Source: Lacticaseibacillus songhuajiangensis (GTDB taxonomy: Bacteria > Bacillota > Bacilli > Lactobacillales > Lactobacillaceae). Taken from it: a DNA stretch of 64,000 nucleotides. This document shows positions 52,724 to 61,607 of this stretch, one piece after another. The stretch spans positions 1-64,000 of the forward strand of contig NZ_RHNR01000003.1 of the NCBI RefSeq assembly GCF_003946025.1, written 5' to 3'. The notes below the pieces were generated by a model that saw only the letters and a list, made by a program, of their open reading frames with translations, was not told the DNA's origin and did not search any database. Position 1 is the first letter of the stretch. Every line of letters starts with the position of its first letter. Position numbers and translations under genes: made by a program.

Positions 52724-53833
52724 ATGACAGTTATTAATGGTTACGAACAGAGTGATCGTGAACAGAAATTGAACATCGTCAACTTGCCAAGCCTGGAGGC
52801 TGAGGCCAAGAAGATTATCCCAACCGGCGGCTTTGGTTACATCGCCGGTGGTAGCGAAGACGACTGGACGCTCAGCGCCAACACCAAGGCGTTCAACCAC
52901 GCCCAGATTGTACCCAAGGCATTGTCCAACATCGAACAGCCTGACCTGAGCACTTCCATCTTCGGCATCGACCTGAAGACGCCAGTCATGATGGCCCCAA
53001 CCGCCGCGCAGGGTTTGGCCCACAGCCGTGGCGAAATGGCGACTGCTGAAGGGGTCGCCGCAGCCGGCGCCCTGATGGCACAGAGCACCTACTCTTCCAC
53101 CTCCATCGCGGACACCGCAGCCGCTGGTAAGGGCGCACCGCAGTTCTTCCAGCTCTACATGAGCAAGGACTGGGACTTCAACCGTTCCCTGCTGGATGAG
53201 GCCAAGAAGGCTGGTGTGAAGGCCATCTTGCTGACCGTCGACGCCACCGTTGATGGTTACCGTGAAGCTGACATCGTGAACAACTTCCAGTTCCCAATTC
53301 CAATGGCTAACCTGACCAAGTTCTCTGAAGGCGATGGTCAGGGCAAGGGTATCGGTGAAATTTACGCCTCCGCCGCCCAGAAGATTAACGAAGACGACGT
53401 GCGCCGCATTGCCGAGTACACTGACCTGCCCGTTATCGTGAAGGGAATTCAGTCTCCAGAAGACGCTCTACGCGCAATCGGTGCCGGTGCAGCCGGGATT
53501 TACGTTTCTAACCACGGTGGTCGCCAGCTGAACGGTGGCCCTGCATCCTTTGACGTCCTGCCAACTATCGCTAAGGCCGTCAACAAGCAGGTCCCTATCA
53601 TCTTTGACTCCGGCGTACGCCGCGGCAGTCACGTCTTCAAGGCGCTGGCAGCCGGCGCTGACCTCGTTGCCTTTGGCCGCCCAGTCATTTACGGTCTGGC
53701 CCTCGGTGGTGCTCAGGGTGTGCAGAGCGTGTTCGAGGAAATCGACCACGAACTGGAAATCACCATGCAGCTCGCCGGCACCAAGACCATTGAAGACGTT
53801 AAGCGCGCACCGCTGACACACTTTAATTACTAA
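52724..53833 (+). CDS. lox: L-lactate oxidase (FMN-dependent)
   Basis: 369-residue alpha-hydroxyacid oxidase. The catalytic pair His264 and Arg267 is in SNHGGRQ; Tyr39, Ala94, Tyr145, Asp173, Arg180 and Tyr214 are the residues of Aerococcus lactate oxidase shifted by one. It oxidises L-lactate to pyruvate with O2, giving hydrogen peroxide. ATG 52724 follows GGAGG by 8 bases. Monocistronic, followed by a hairpin array instead of a simple terminator. Confidence 0.93.
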   Translation: MTVINGYEQSDREQKLNIVNLPSLEAEAKKIIPTGGFGYIAGGSEDDWTLSANTKAFNHAQIVPKALSNIEQPDLSTSIFGIDLKTPVMMAPTAAQGLAHSRGEMATAEGVAAAGALMAQSTYSSTSIADTAAAGKGAPQFFQLYMSKDWDFNRSLLDEAKKAGVKAILLTVDATVDGYREADIVNNFQFPIPMANLTKFSEGDGQGKGIGEIYASAAQKINEDDVRRIAEYTDLPVIVKGIQSPEDALRAIGAGAAGIYVSNHGGRQLNGGPASFDVLPTIAKAVNKQVPIIFDSGVRRGSHVFKALAAGADLVAFGRPVIYGLALGGAQGVQSVFEEIDHELEITMQLAGTKTIEDVKRAPLTHFNY

Positions 53834-53838
53834 CAGAG

Positions 53839-54321
53839 TACAGAGCGGAGCCGAGCGTTTAGAGATTGAGCATTTGCGGGTTTAAACCAAAGAGACGCAC
53901 TTTGTCTCTTTGGTTTAAACATGCAAAGCGGAAATCTCTGCTCGGCGTAGCTCGACTAAATACAGAGCGGAGTGGCCCGTTTAGAAGTCGAGCATTTGCG
54001 GGTTTAAGTCGAAGGGACGCTCTTTGTCCCTTTGGCTTAAACATGCAAAGCACAGACTTCTGGGTCACGCAGCTCGACTAAATACAGAGCGGAGTGGCCC
54101 GTTCAGAAGCTGAGGATTAACGGGCTTAGCAATAAGGGTGGTCTTTACCCTTATTGCTAAGCTTGTTAACCGCAAGCTTCTGGGCCACGCAGCTCGACTA
54201 GATACAGAGCGGAGCCGAGCGTTTAGAGATTGAGCATTTGCGAGTTTAAGGCGAAGGGACGTACTTTGTCCCTTTGGCTTAAACATGTAAAGCGGAAATC
54301 TCTGCTCGGCGCAGCTCGACT
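53839..54321. repeat. Tandem array of four about 120-bp hairpin units
   Basis: Units start at 53839, 53961, 54083 and 54203 with TACAGAGCGGAG and end with AGCTCGAC. Each folds on itself; inner stems are 16-17 bp and perfect in units 1 (53880-53896 with 53904-53920) and 3 (54124-54139 with 54147-54162). Outer arms change in pairs, for example AGAGATT/AATCTCT in units 1 and 4, AGAAGTC/GACTTCT in unit 2, AGAAGCT/AGCTTCT in unit 3. Apparent reading frames run through them but are not gene-like. It lies directly after lox. Confidence 0.88.
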
Positions 54322-54362
54322 CCGCAGTCGCAGAGTCATCACCATCTGATGCACCTCATAAT

Positions 54363-54480
54363 ACAGTCGCGCGTCAAAGGGCAGATTCCTAATATACAAG
54401 GCAGTAGCACCAAAAATCCTAAGTACGGGATTTTCGCCGTTACTACCTTGTATATCGGAATCTAACCGCCCTTTGGCGCA
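54363..54480. repeat. Fifth long palindrome beside the hairpin array
   Basis: Outer arms CGTCAAAGGGC/GCCCTTTGGCG, then AGATTCC/GGAATCT, ATATACAAGG/CCTTGTATAT and an inner AAAATCC/GGGATTTT hairpin. It has the same nested plan as the tandem units but an unrelated sequence. Confidence 0.75.
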
Positions 54481-54540
54481 GCCTTACCACCCTTTTGCCA
54501 CGGACGCGGCTTGTAGGTTAGCCGCTCCAAATCACACACA

Positions 54541-54582
54541 AAAGCACCCCGCACGCAGACGCAGCGTATGGGGTGCTTTTTA
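54541..54582 (-). terminator. Terminator after ilvE
   Basis: AAAGCACCCC/GGGGTGCTTT arms around a loop of about 18 bases; bidirectional T-runs. Confidence 0.7.
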
Positions 54583-54620
54583 TAGTTAGCTAATCAAAAT
54601 AAGTTAGCATTCTAAAATCG

Positions 54621-55658
54621 TTAATCTAGCGGTACATCAACAATCCAGCCTTCAGGGCCTTCTTCATCCCCGAACTGAATGCCAGTCAGGCGTTTGTACA
54701 ACTTTTGCGTGTACGGGCCGACTTCAGTTTCGGAGTAGAAGACGTGTTTCTTGCCCTCATGCGTGATGGAGCCTACGGGTGAAATGACCGCGGCGGTTCC
54801 CATTGCCCCAACTTCGGCGAAACGGTCGATGTCATTAATCGAGATCGTGGTTTCTTCTGGAATCAGGCCAAATTCAGGTGCCAATGCCAGCAAGGAGTAC
54901 TTGGTGATGGATGGCAGAATGGATGGTGACTTTGGCGTCTGGAACTTGCCGTCCTTGGTAATGCCGAAGAAGTTGGCGCTCCCCAGCTCCTCGATGTTCT
55001 CGTGCAACCGTGGATCAAGGTAAACGACGTCAGAGTAGCCCGCCTTGTGCGCTTCATCCCCCGGCAGCAGGCTGGAGGCGTAGTTCCCAGCGACTTTGGC
55101 CCGGCCGGTCCCGGCGTGAGCAGCACGGTCGAGTTTGCCAGTCACGTAAGCGGTCGGGGTCAGGCCACCCTTGTAGTAAGCACCGACTGGTGTGGCGAAA
55201 ATTTCGAAGGTGAAGTCACTGGCAGCGTGCACCCCAACCATTGGCGTGGTCCCGAAGTAGAAGGGCCGCAGGTAGAGCGTGGCGCCAGTCCCGTATGGTG
55301 GCACGAACTCCTGGTTTGCCTTCACAACCTGCTTCATGGCCTCAACGAACATCTCTTCCGGCACGTGCGGCATCAGCAGGCGATCCGCTGACCGGTTCAT
55401 CCGCTGGGCGTTCATGTTCGGCCGGAACAGGTTCACGCCGCCATCCTTGCGCCGGTAAGCCTTAGCACCTTCAAAAATTTCCTGGCCGTAGTGGAAACTC
55501 TGCGCCGCTTCACTCACGCGCATGTAAGAATCCGTCTCCAGGCCGCCTTCTGACCACTTACCATCCTTGTAGTACGCGCGGAAGCGGTAAGGTAAGTCGT
55601 GGTAACCGAAACCTAAGTTGGCCCAGTCTAAATCCTCGGGCTTAATTTTGTCTGACAT
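54621..55658 (-). CDS. ilvE: Branched-chain amino acid aminotransferase
   Basis: 345-residue class IV PLP-dependent transaminase. The Schiff-base Lys188 lies in RAKVAGNYASSL, and FHYGQEIFEGAKAYR near the N terminus and GTAAVISPVGSI near the C terminus are family motifs. It interconverts leucine, isoleucine and valine with their 2-oxo acids, an activity linked to flavour compounds in lactobacilli. GGAGG before the ATG. Monocistronic. No T-box or other riboswitch is recognisable upstream (55659-55780). Confidence 0.95.
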   Translation of the reverse strand: MSDKIKPEDLDWANLGFGYHDLPYRFRAYYKDGKWSEGGLETDSYMRVSEAAQSFHYGQEIFEGAKAYRRKDGGVNLFRPNMNAQRMNRSADRLLMPHVPEEMFVEAMKQVVKANQEFVPPYGTGATLYLRPFYFGTTPMVGVHAASDFTFEIFATPVGAYYKGGLTPTAYVTGKLDRAAHAGTGRAKVAGNYASSLLPGDEAHKAGYSDVVYLDPRLHENIEELGSANFFGITKDGKFQTPKSPSILPSITKYSLLALAPEFGLIPEETTISINDIDRFAEVGAMGTAAVISPVGSITHEGKKHVFYSETEVGPYTQKLYKRLTGIQFGDEEGPEGWIVDVPLD

Positions 55659-55906
55659 CTGGTTTTCCTCCTATTAGGGCATAGCAGTAAACAATCACGG
55701 TTACTTTCGATTATAGGCTATCTGACCGGTGCTTAGGGATAAATTTTGACATAATGCGGCAAAAGTCGTGACGATGGTACGCATTATGAAAAGAGGTAAA
55801 GATTTCGTTAACGTTACGTTGAAATAGTTCTGTAACAAACGTAGAAGACTATCATGAATCACGAAAGGTTGGCGTTCAGCCGGCCGTTAACGGAGGTCAT
55901 ACGATT

Positions 55907-57094
55907 ATGAAGAAATCAACACTATTGATGGGTGCCGCACTGCTCGGTGCCACTGCTAGCATCACGCCAGCAGCCGTAAACGCCGCGACTAACACGACAA
56001 GCACAACTGCTCAGACCCAAACGCAGAGCAGCATGGTCATCCTTAAGGGGACACTCAAGGTTGCGGTGGGCAAGACCGTGCCCGTCTACGCATCCCCTAA
56101 CGACACCACTCCAATCGCTGGGAAGACACTGAAGGCTGGCTCCAGCTGGCGCTACTTCGGCCAGGAGAACGCCAACGGCTACCTCTGGATCAACCTGGGC
56201 GGCAACCAGTGGGTCAACTCCGCGGACCCGTCCGCATTTTCACTGATTAGCGCGCCAACAACAACGGCCACCAAGACTACAACAACGGCCAAGGCGGCAA
56301 CAAGCAAGACCAGCACCGCCGCAAAGACCACGACTAAGACGGACACAACGGCTCCTGCTAGTGTTGTTACGCCTGGTAAGGTCACCATCACCCCAGGCCA
56401 CAGCGTCAGCATCTACACCTCTCCTAGCGCCGACACCCCAACCAGCAAGAAGCTGGCCGGCGGGACGACCTGGAAGATGTTCAGTCAGGTGACTTACCGC
56501 GGCTACCTCTGGGTTAACGTCGGCGGCAACCAGTGGATTAACGATGCCGACGCCAACGCGCTGAACCTGACCTACACGACCGCCAAGACCAGTAAGACAG
56601 CCACCAAGACCACAACGAAGACTGCAAGCAAGACGAGCACTAAGACCAGCACCACCAAGAGCGGCGTCACCAGCATTTCCGGCACGGTCAAAATTCACTA
56701 CGTACCGGGCTACGGCATCGCTGTTTGGGACGCACCACAAGATGGCAGCGTCACCGGCAAGAAGCTCGCCGACGGCAGTAGCTGGCGCGTTTTCCAGACC
56801 ACAACCGTTAACGGTGTGGCTTGGTACAACCTGGGCGGCAACCAGTGGATCAGTGGCACCTACGCTAAGCTAACTTCCAGCACCAGCGCTAACAAGACCG
56901 TTGCTAAGAGTGGCACCATTACCACCAACAGCAAGGCCCGCACCAACATTTACGCGAGCGCCAGCACCAAGAAGGTCACCCGCACCGTGGGTAAGAACGT
57001 CAAGCTGAAGTACTATGGCACCACAACCGTGAAGGGCCAACTCTGGTACTCCATCGGTGGCGGCGAATGGGTTAACGGCGCCGACGTCAAGTAA
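55907..57094 (+). CDS. Secreted surface protein with four SLAP/SH3-like repeats
   Basis: 395 residues. Signal peptide MKKSTLLMGAALLGATASI with a cleavage site near AVNAA. Four modules of about 65-70 residues share WRYFGQ..GYLWINLGGNQWV-type endings (about 45-110, 155-215, 245-315, 330-395). The first three are joined by long Thr/Lys/Ala linkers. Such modules bind the cell wall non-covalently. No LPXTG anchor, so it is probably not a sortase substrate. GGAGG before the ATG. Monocistronic. The exact domain family is a guess. Confidence 0.82.
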   Translation: MKKSTLLMGAALLGATASITPAAVNAATNTTSTTAQTQTQSSMVILKGTLKVAVGKTVPVYASPNDTTPIAGKTLKAGSSWRYFGQENANGYLWINLGGNQWVNSADPSAFSLISAPTTTATKTTTTAKAATSKTSTAAKTTTKTDTTAPASVVTPGKVTITPGHSVSIYTSPSADTPTSKKLAGGTTWKMFSQVTYRGYLWVNVGGNQWINDADANALNLTYTTAKTSKTATKTTTKTASKTSTKTSTTKSGVTSISGTVKIHYVPGYGIAVWDAPQDGSVTGKKLADGSSWRVFQTTTVNGVAWYNLGGNQWISGTYAKLTSSTSANKTVAKSGTITTNSKARTNIYASASTKKVTRTVGKNVKLKYYGTTTVKGQLWYSIGGGEWVNGADVK

Positions 57095-57144
57095 CGCACT
57101 TCTGAAACAAATCATATAAGCGGAGTACTTAACTCCGAATACAG

Positions 57145-57187
57145 AAAAGGTCGAACACGCAGTATCAATCTGCATGTTCGACCTTTT
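57145..57187. terminator. Bidirectional terminator
   Basis: AAAAGGTCGAAC/GTTCGACCTTTTT stem between the surface protein and the convergent hydrolase gene. Confidence 0.85.
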
Positions 57188-57202
57188 TACGTGCCACGCT
57201 AC

Positions 57203-58171
57203 TTAAAGATTAGCCTTGAAAAACTGCTCAAACTGGTCAAACGGAATCACAGTCACATCATCATAGAAGTCCACATGCTGACCGCGTGGCATCACAACGC
57301 GCTGCTTCGGTTCTGCTAAGCGCGCAAAGGTTTCATCAGTGAACGCCTTAGAATGGGCTTCTTCGCTCGTGACCATCAGCACCGCCCGCGGCGCAATTTC
57401 ATTAATACGGCGCGTTGCCTCGAAATTCATAAAACTCAAATTCGAAACGGCCGTAATATTACGCAACGCGTGTGGATGCCACCCGCGTTTGAAGCCATAA
57501 AAGCTAAAGAACTCGTGTGCCACGGGGTCTAAGCCCTCTGGAAAGGTCGCGACTGGCTGTTCAGGATAGTTAAGCGGCGCCACGGTCTGATCAGCCCAGC
57601 GCTGCAAACTTAAATCCTTGAGCTGTGCTGCACGCGCTGTCCCCGTCGCCAGCCCTGCTAAATGCGGAATATCATACATGACGCTGGTCGCTACTGCCTT
57701 AATTCGGGCATCTTGTGCCGCAGCCGCAAGCGCAAAACCACCAGATGCACAGATTCCCAGCGCACCAATTTGCTCACGGCTAACGTAAGCGCGCGTCCCC
57801 AGAAAATCGACACCAGCAGAGAAATCCTCCACATAAGTATCCGGCGAGCCACTGTAGCGAGGCATGCCGCCGGAATAGCCGTGATATGCCGGATCAAAGG
57901 CAAGCACCACGAAACCACGCTGCGCTAGCTGGTTCGCGTAAACGCCTGGGCTTTGTTCCTTAACACCACCAAATGGCGGACCAACAACCAAGGCGGGGTG
58001 CTTCACTGTTAAGTCGAGGTCTTTCGCAATGTACAGATCGGCGGCAATTTCAACGCCAAAACGCGTCGGGTAGTAAACGTGTGTGCGTTGAACATGCTCG
58101 TTTAAGGTAAAAATATAATACTCATCTGCGGCCTGCACGCGAGTTGCCTGCATCGGATTATTGGTCATCAT
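57203..58171 (-). CDS. Alpha/beta hydrolase
   Basis: About 322 residues. The nucleophile elbow is GICASGGFA with Ser as nucleophile; an oxyanion region PPFGGVKEQSPG and the C-terminal His in PRGQHVDFYDD complete the apparent triad. It resembles dienelactone hydrolase or X-Pro-type alpha/beta hydrolases of unknown substrate. ATG 58171 or 58168 follows AGGAG. Monocistronic. Confidence 0.88.
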   Translation of the reverse strand: MMTNNPMQATRVQAADEYYIFTLNEHVQRTHVYYPTRFGVEIAADLYIAKDLDLTVKHPALVVGPPFGGVKEQSPGVYANQLAQRGFVVLAFDPAYHGYSGGMPRYSGSPDTYVEDFSAGVDFLGTRAYVSREQIGALGICASGGFALAAAAQDARIKAVATSVMYDIPHLAGLATGTARAAQLKDLSLQRWADQTVAPLNYPEQPVATFPEGLDPVAHEFFSFYGFKRGWHPHALRNITAVSNLSFMNFEATRRINEIAPRAVLMVTSEEAHSKAFTDETFARLAEPKQRVVMPRGQHVDFYDDVTVIPFDQFEQFFKANL

Positions 58172-58307
58172 TATCACTCCTATTTGTCCGGATTTGATTA
58201 TGTCCTCAGTATGGATGGTGTGCTTAGCTATGTAAAATGCCAATTATTTATACCACAGTATAACTAGCGGGCATTATTATTAGTCAACGTATGCCTGCGC
58301 GTACTAA

Positions 58308-58341
58308 AAAAGGCACCCGACGCAACCGCCGGATGCCTTTC
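58308..58341 (-). terminator. Terminator after prs
   Basis: AAAGGCA.CCG/CGG.TGCCTTT stem followed by a T-run on the minus strand. Confidence 0.8.
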
Positions 58342-58352
58342 TCAATTTCAAT

Positions 58353-59294
58353 TTAATCCAAGTCCTCAAACAGTTCGTGAATAGACTGGTTGTTGCTAAT
58401 GAGCTCAATAGCGTTCCCGATGAGCTTGCCAACGCTGATTTGTACCATGTTTGGCAGGCACTTTTCTTCAGGAATATCGATGGTGTCAGTCACCACAATT
58501 TTACGCAATGGCTGGTCGCGCAGGCGCGTTGCCGCACCAGCAGAGAGCACGGCGTGGGTCGCAACGGCGTAAATGTCCTTGGCGCCAGCTTCTTGAAGGG
58601 CGCGTACGGATTCTTCGATGCGAATGCCGGTGTCAATCATGTCGTCCACGATGACGGCCGTCTTGCCCTGCACGTCCCCGATGACCCCGATGTTCTCGTC
58701 ACCAGGGCGAGCATCGATGATGGCCAGAGGTGCGCCGAGCTGTTCAGCAAACTTCCGCGCAAGCTTAGTGCCGGAGTGGTCAGGGGCGATGGCGACCACG
58801 TTGTCCGTGATGCCTTCGTCGATGAAGTACTTCGCCAGAATTGGCAAAGCGCGCAGGTGGTCAACCGGAATGTCGAAGAAGCCCTGCAGCTGGTCGGCGT
58901 GCAGGTCAACGGTCACGACGCGGTCAACCCCGTTCATCTCGAGCATGTTCGCCACCATTTTGGCAGTAATTGGTTCGCGGGCACGCGCCTTCCGGTCAGC
59001 ACGGGCGTAACCATAGTAAGGAATGACAACGTTGATCCGGTGGGCAGAAGCCCGGCGGAGTGCATCAACCATGATCATCAGTTCCATGAAGTTTTCGTTG
59101 ACGGGGTCGGAAACCGACTGAATAACGTAAACATCATCACCACGAATTGATTTATCAATATCAATCTGAATTTCACCGTCCGCAAAGTGCTTCACGGATG
59201 CGGGCCACAGTTCAACGCCGAGTGCCTCCGCAATCTTCTTTGCGAGTGGTTTGTTACCATTCAGTGCAAAAAGCTTCAAGTTAGCCTTAGCCAT
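58353..59294 (-). CDS. prs: Ribose-phosphate pyrophosphokinase
   Basis: 313-residue PRPP synthetase. The PRPP-binding loop VIVDDMIDTGIRI and the ATP-binding HFADGEIQIDI and YARADRKARAREPI are present. The segment APDHSGTKLARKFAEQL differs from the usual SPDHGGVTRAR, as in the second Prs paralogue of lactobacilli, so another prs gene is likely elsewhere. It makes PRPP for nucleotide, histidine and tryptophan synthesis. Monocistronic. Confidence 0.93.
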   Translation of the reverse strand: MAKANLKLFALNGNKPLAKKIAEALGVELWPASVKHFADGEIQIDIDKSIRGDDVYVIQSVSDPVNENFMELMIMVDALRRASAHRINVVIPYYGYARADRKARAREPITAKMVANMLEMNGVDRVVTVDLHADQLQGFFDIPVDHLRALPILAKYFIDEGITDNVVAIAPDHSGTKLARKFAEQLGAPLAIIDARPGDENIGVIGDVQGKTAVIVDDMIDTGIRIEESVRALQEAGAKDIYAVATHAVLSAGAATRLRDQPLRKIVVTDTIDIPEEKCLPNMVQISVGKLIGNAIELISNNQSIHELFEDLD

Positions 59295-59435
59295 CTTTTC
59301 CTCCTAATTAGCAAACGCCATATACAGCCCAATTATACAGAAAAGCGCGTCGTTGCGCTACTTTTGCGCGGCAGTGGGGATGTAACCGCTACACGCTACG
59401 TGCAGGTCACGACACCTAGCAACGCGGGCAAAATT

Positions 59436-59465
59436 TTGCCTTTCCCCCGCCATCCTGCCTATAAT
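59436..59465 (+). promoter_or_regulatory. Promoter of the CPBP gene
   Basis: TTGCCT, 18 bp, TATAAT, 28 bases before the GTG start. Confidence 0.6.
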
Positions 59466-59493
59466 GATGTCACTAATTACGGGAGGTTTCTTC

Positions 59494-60225
59494 GTGCGCA
59501 AACATAACTGGTTTCTCAGCCACCTCTGGTCGCTGCTCGTCTTCGCCATTGCCTGCGGGACGCTCTACTTCTACCAACTCGGCATGATTGTTGTGCCGCT
59601 CGTGCTCAAGCATCAGCACCCCGGCATCAGTAAAACCGCCCTGCATACCTTACTGCACAACTATGACCCGCTGATTGCGGGGATTACGGTGGCTCTGGCC
59701 GCCATACAGATTGCCGCGCTGCTATGGCTATATCGCCGGCAACTGCGCAAGGCCAACCCGCTGGGTATCCGCAAGCGGCCGCTGCGTTTAGAGTCCGTCT
59801 TCTTCATCTTCACGATGTACGCCATCGTGCTAGCGATGAACGTGCTGACGCAGCGTTTCGGCACCCCGCAGAATCAAACTGAAGTGATTGCCAGCATGAA
59901 AATTATGCCCTGGACGTTATTTTTACTGACCGGATTTCTGGGGCCGGTCATCGAGGAACTCATTTTCCGCGGCATCTTCATGAACCTTTTCTGGAAAAAG
60001 GACACGCCTGCTAACGGTATGCTCGCCATCGTCTGCAGCAGCCTCATCTTCGGTTTGATGCATGAACCGCACCTGAGTGTTTTCCTGGTCCTCTACACGT
60101 CCTTGGGGATGGTGCTCGCTTTCACCTACCGCTACCACCGCGACCTACGTTACTCACTGGCGCTGCACATGCTCATCAACTTACCCTCGGCACTGGCCAT
60201 TTTGATCCAGGTGCTCGTCCACTAA
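59494..60225 (+). CDS. CPBP family intramembrane metalloprotease
   Basis: 243 residues with seven or eight hydrophobic segments. Motif 1 EELIFRGIF has the Glu-Glu-X3-Arg signature; motif 2 FGLMHEP and motif 3 ALHMLIN carry the further metal-ligand His. The family includes the bacteriocin-immunity and Abi-type proteases. GTG 59494 follows GGAGG by 7 bases, whereas the ATG at 59464 coincides with the end of the -10 region. Not next to any bacteriocin gene. Confidence 0.9.
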   Translation: MRKHNWFLSHLWSLLVFAIACGTLYFYQLGMIVVPLVLKHQHPGISKTALHTLLHNYDPLIAGITVALAAIQIAALLWLYRRQLRKANPLGIRKRPLRLESVFFIFTMYAIVLAMNVLTQRFGTPQNQTEVIASMKIMPWTLFLLTGFLGPVIEELIFRGIFMNLFWKKDTPANGMLAIVCSSLIFGLMHEPHLSVFLVLYTSLGMVLAFTYRYHRDLRYSLALHMLINLPSALAILIQVLVH

Positions 60226-60478
60226 AATGGATTAAAATCATTGCGAACGCTTGTTTGTGAATTATTCATAATTGGCAATGTATGAAAGCTTGTTTTCTCA
60301 CGATTGTGAAATTTTGATTTTGCATAAACGCTGTCATGGCGGCGTTTTATGTACATTGATATTGAATTCTTCACAATACGTATTTTGTTTTTTTGTAACA
60401 TGAATTTGGGCTTTTGTCTGCTATACTGAGTTATGCGCATTAATAATTCACGCGCAAGTAGGACTGGAGGAAGCCATT

Positions 60479-60742
60479 TTGATTGAACAAGCTGCAAACA
60501 CAAGCGCCCACATTACCGTCGACGACACCACCTTTATTAACGTTATCCCCAGTGCGACCTACAATGTCGAGGTCTGGGAATACGTCGACGGCCATCGTCC
60601 CCACCGGATGGGCCGGATGGACTACAAGTTCAATCGGGACTCCTTCCCTGGATTCATCTACCGGATGTTCCCAGGCATCGATTTCGTGCAGATCCACAAC
60701 CTGCAAAAGCGGATTAATCCCTTCTTCGACTTCGAAGTCTAG
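60479..60742 (+). CDS. Hypothetical 87-residue protein
   Basis: Not recognised. Soluble, with many aromatic and basic residues in the second half (GRMDYKFNRDSFPGFIYRMF). TTG start 8 bases after GGAGG. It forms a two-gene unit with the tiny membrane protein that starts 11 bases after its stop. Confidence 0.65.
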   Translation: MIEQAANTSAHITVDDTTFINVIPSATYNVEVWEYVDGHRPHRMGRMDYKFNRDSFPGFIYRMFPGIDFVQIHNLQKRINPFFDFEV

Positions 60743-60753
60743 GGGGTGGCAAA

Positions 60754-60921
60754 ATGGATGCAACCGTTATTAAATTAGTCATCATGCTCGTCGTGGCGTT
60801 TGTTGCAACGCTCGCACTGATTGCATTGGAAGTGCGCGGCAAGCAGATCAAGCCACTGAACACCGGCGCTAAGGCCGTCGTGGCCGTCATCATCGCTGGG
60901 CTCTTCATCAGTATCATCTAA
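60754..60921 (+). CDS. Small membrane protein, 55 residues
   Basis: MDATVIKLVIMLVVAF starts a first membrane helix; a second helix is at the C terminus (VVAVIIAGLFISII), with a short basic loop EVRGKQIKP between. AGGGGGTG precedes the ATG by 5 bases. It is followed by a strong terminator. Not assigned to a family. Helical hairpin and size recall small stress or toxin-like membrane proteins, but nothing identifies it. Confidence 0.6.
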   Translation: MDATVIKLVIMLVVAFVATLALIALEVRGKQIKPLNTGAKAVVAVIIAGLFISII

Positions 60922-60930
60922 GTACCGTCA

Positions 60931-60966
60931 AACCGCCGCCGAATACACGTTTCGGCGGCGGTTTTT
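60931..60966 (+). terminator. Terminator after the two small genes
   Basis: AACCGCCGCCGAA/TTCGGCGGCGGTT stem and T-run. Confidence 0.9.
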
Positions 60967-61440
60967 GTGTGCCATCTTTAGTGAATCTGGCCACTCCGTC
61001 CAGCCATTCCACACCTTTGTGGGTAAAAAACACCACACATAGCAAATAGTCGATGCTATTAACCCTCGCCCTTGAATTAGTGCTTCATATCATGCTTTCA
61101 TAAGAACACAATCACCCTCAAGTTGTATACTTATTTCAAGCACTAGTTTTTTTGCCGGACCACACAGATTTGTAGGGTCAACTTAATTGCCAGCCATAAT
61201 TTAAAAATCACATCCCCCAATCACAATTTGCAGTAACTCCTGAAAAACAAATTCATCAAAAACTTTTTTGAGAAAATACTATTTTGTATCGTCACATTTT
61301 GTCACGTTACCTTTGCCACCAGGAAATGCAACCGCATTCAGCTGTAAATCGACAAGCTTATAATCACATCTGTTATTTTGAGATAGCACCAATTCTTTGA
61401 ATCAACGGATGAAAACTATGGGACCCCTCCGCAAACGTGT
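60967..61440. other. AT-rich intergenic region
   Basis: About 470 bases with no credible reading frame, RNA gene or repeat that I can recognise. Only scattered AT-rich promoter-like hexamers are visible. Confidence 0.5.
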
Positions 61441-61441
61441 A

Positions 61442-61477
61442 AAAAAGCGTTTACAACAACGTGTAACGTGTTACACT
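61442..61477 (+). promoter_or_regulatory. lacTE promoter with cre-like site
   Basis: TTTACA (61450), 16 bp, TACACT (61472). AAAAAGCGTTTACA (61442-61455) agrees with cre at 12 of 14 positions and covers the -35 box, as expected for CcpA repression. Confidence 0.7.
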
Positions 61478-61503
61478 AGTCTTGTCGATAGGAAATCGAT
61501 TGT

Positions 61504-61578
61504 GGATTGTGACTATTAAATTAGGCAAGACCGCAAATCATGGTACCGCTATTGGTACATGGTTTGTGGCCTTTTTTA
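61504..61578 (+). promoter_or_regulatory. RAT antiterminator and overlapping terminator of lacT
   Basis: GGATTGTGACT...AGGCAAGACC is the ribonucleic antiterminator (about 61504-61534). Its last bases overlap the CCGCAAATCATGGTACC/GGTACATGGTTTGTGG terminator stem with TTTTTT after it. LacT binding to the RAT would prevent terminator folding. Confidence 0.9.
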
Positions 61579-61607
61579 TACTCCTAAACTCAAAGAGGTG
61601 AGATTCC

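Noticed and set aside
53859-54286. Repeated 69-73-residue frames on both strands in the hairpin array
   Set aside because: They arise from the tandem palindromes, contain no start signals and are low-complexity repeats of the same DNA.
55659-55780. T-box or CodY site upstream of ilvE
   Set aside because: No specifier loop, antiterminator or convincing AATTTTCWGAAAATT match was found.
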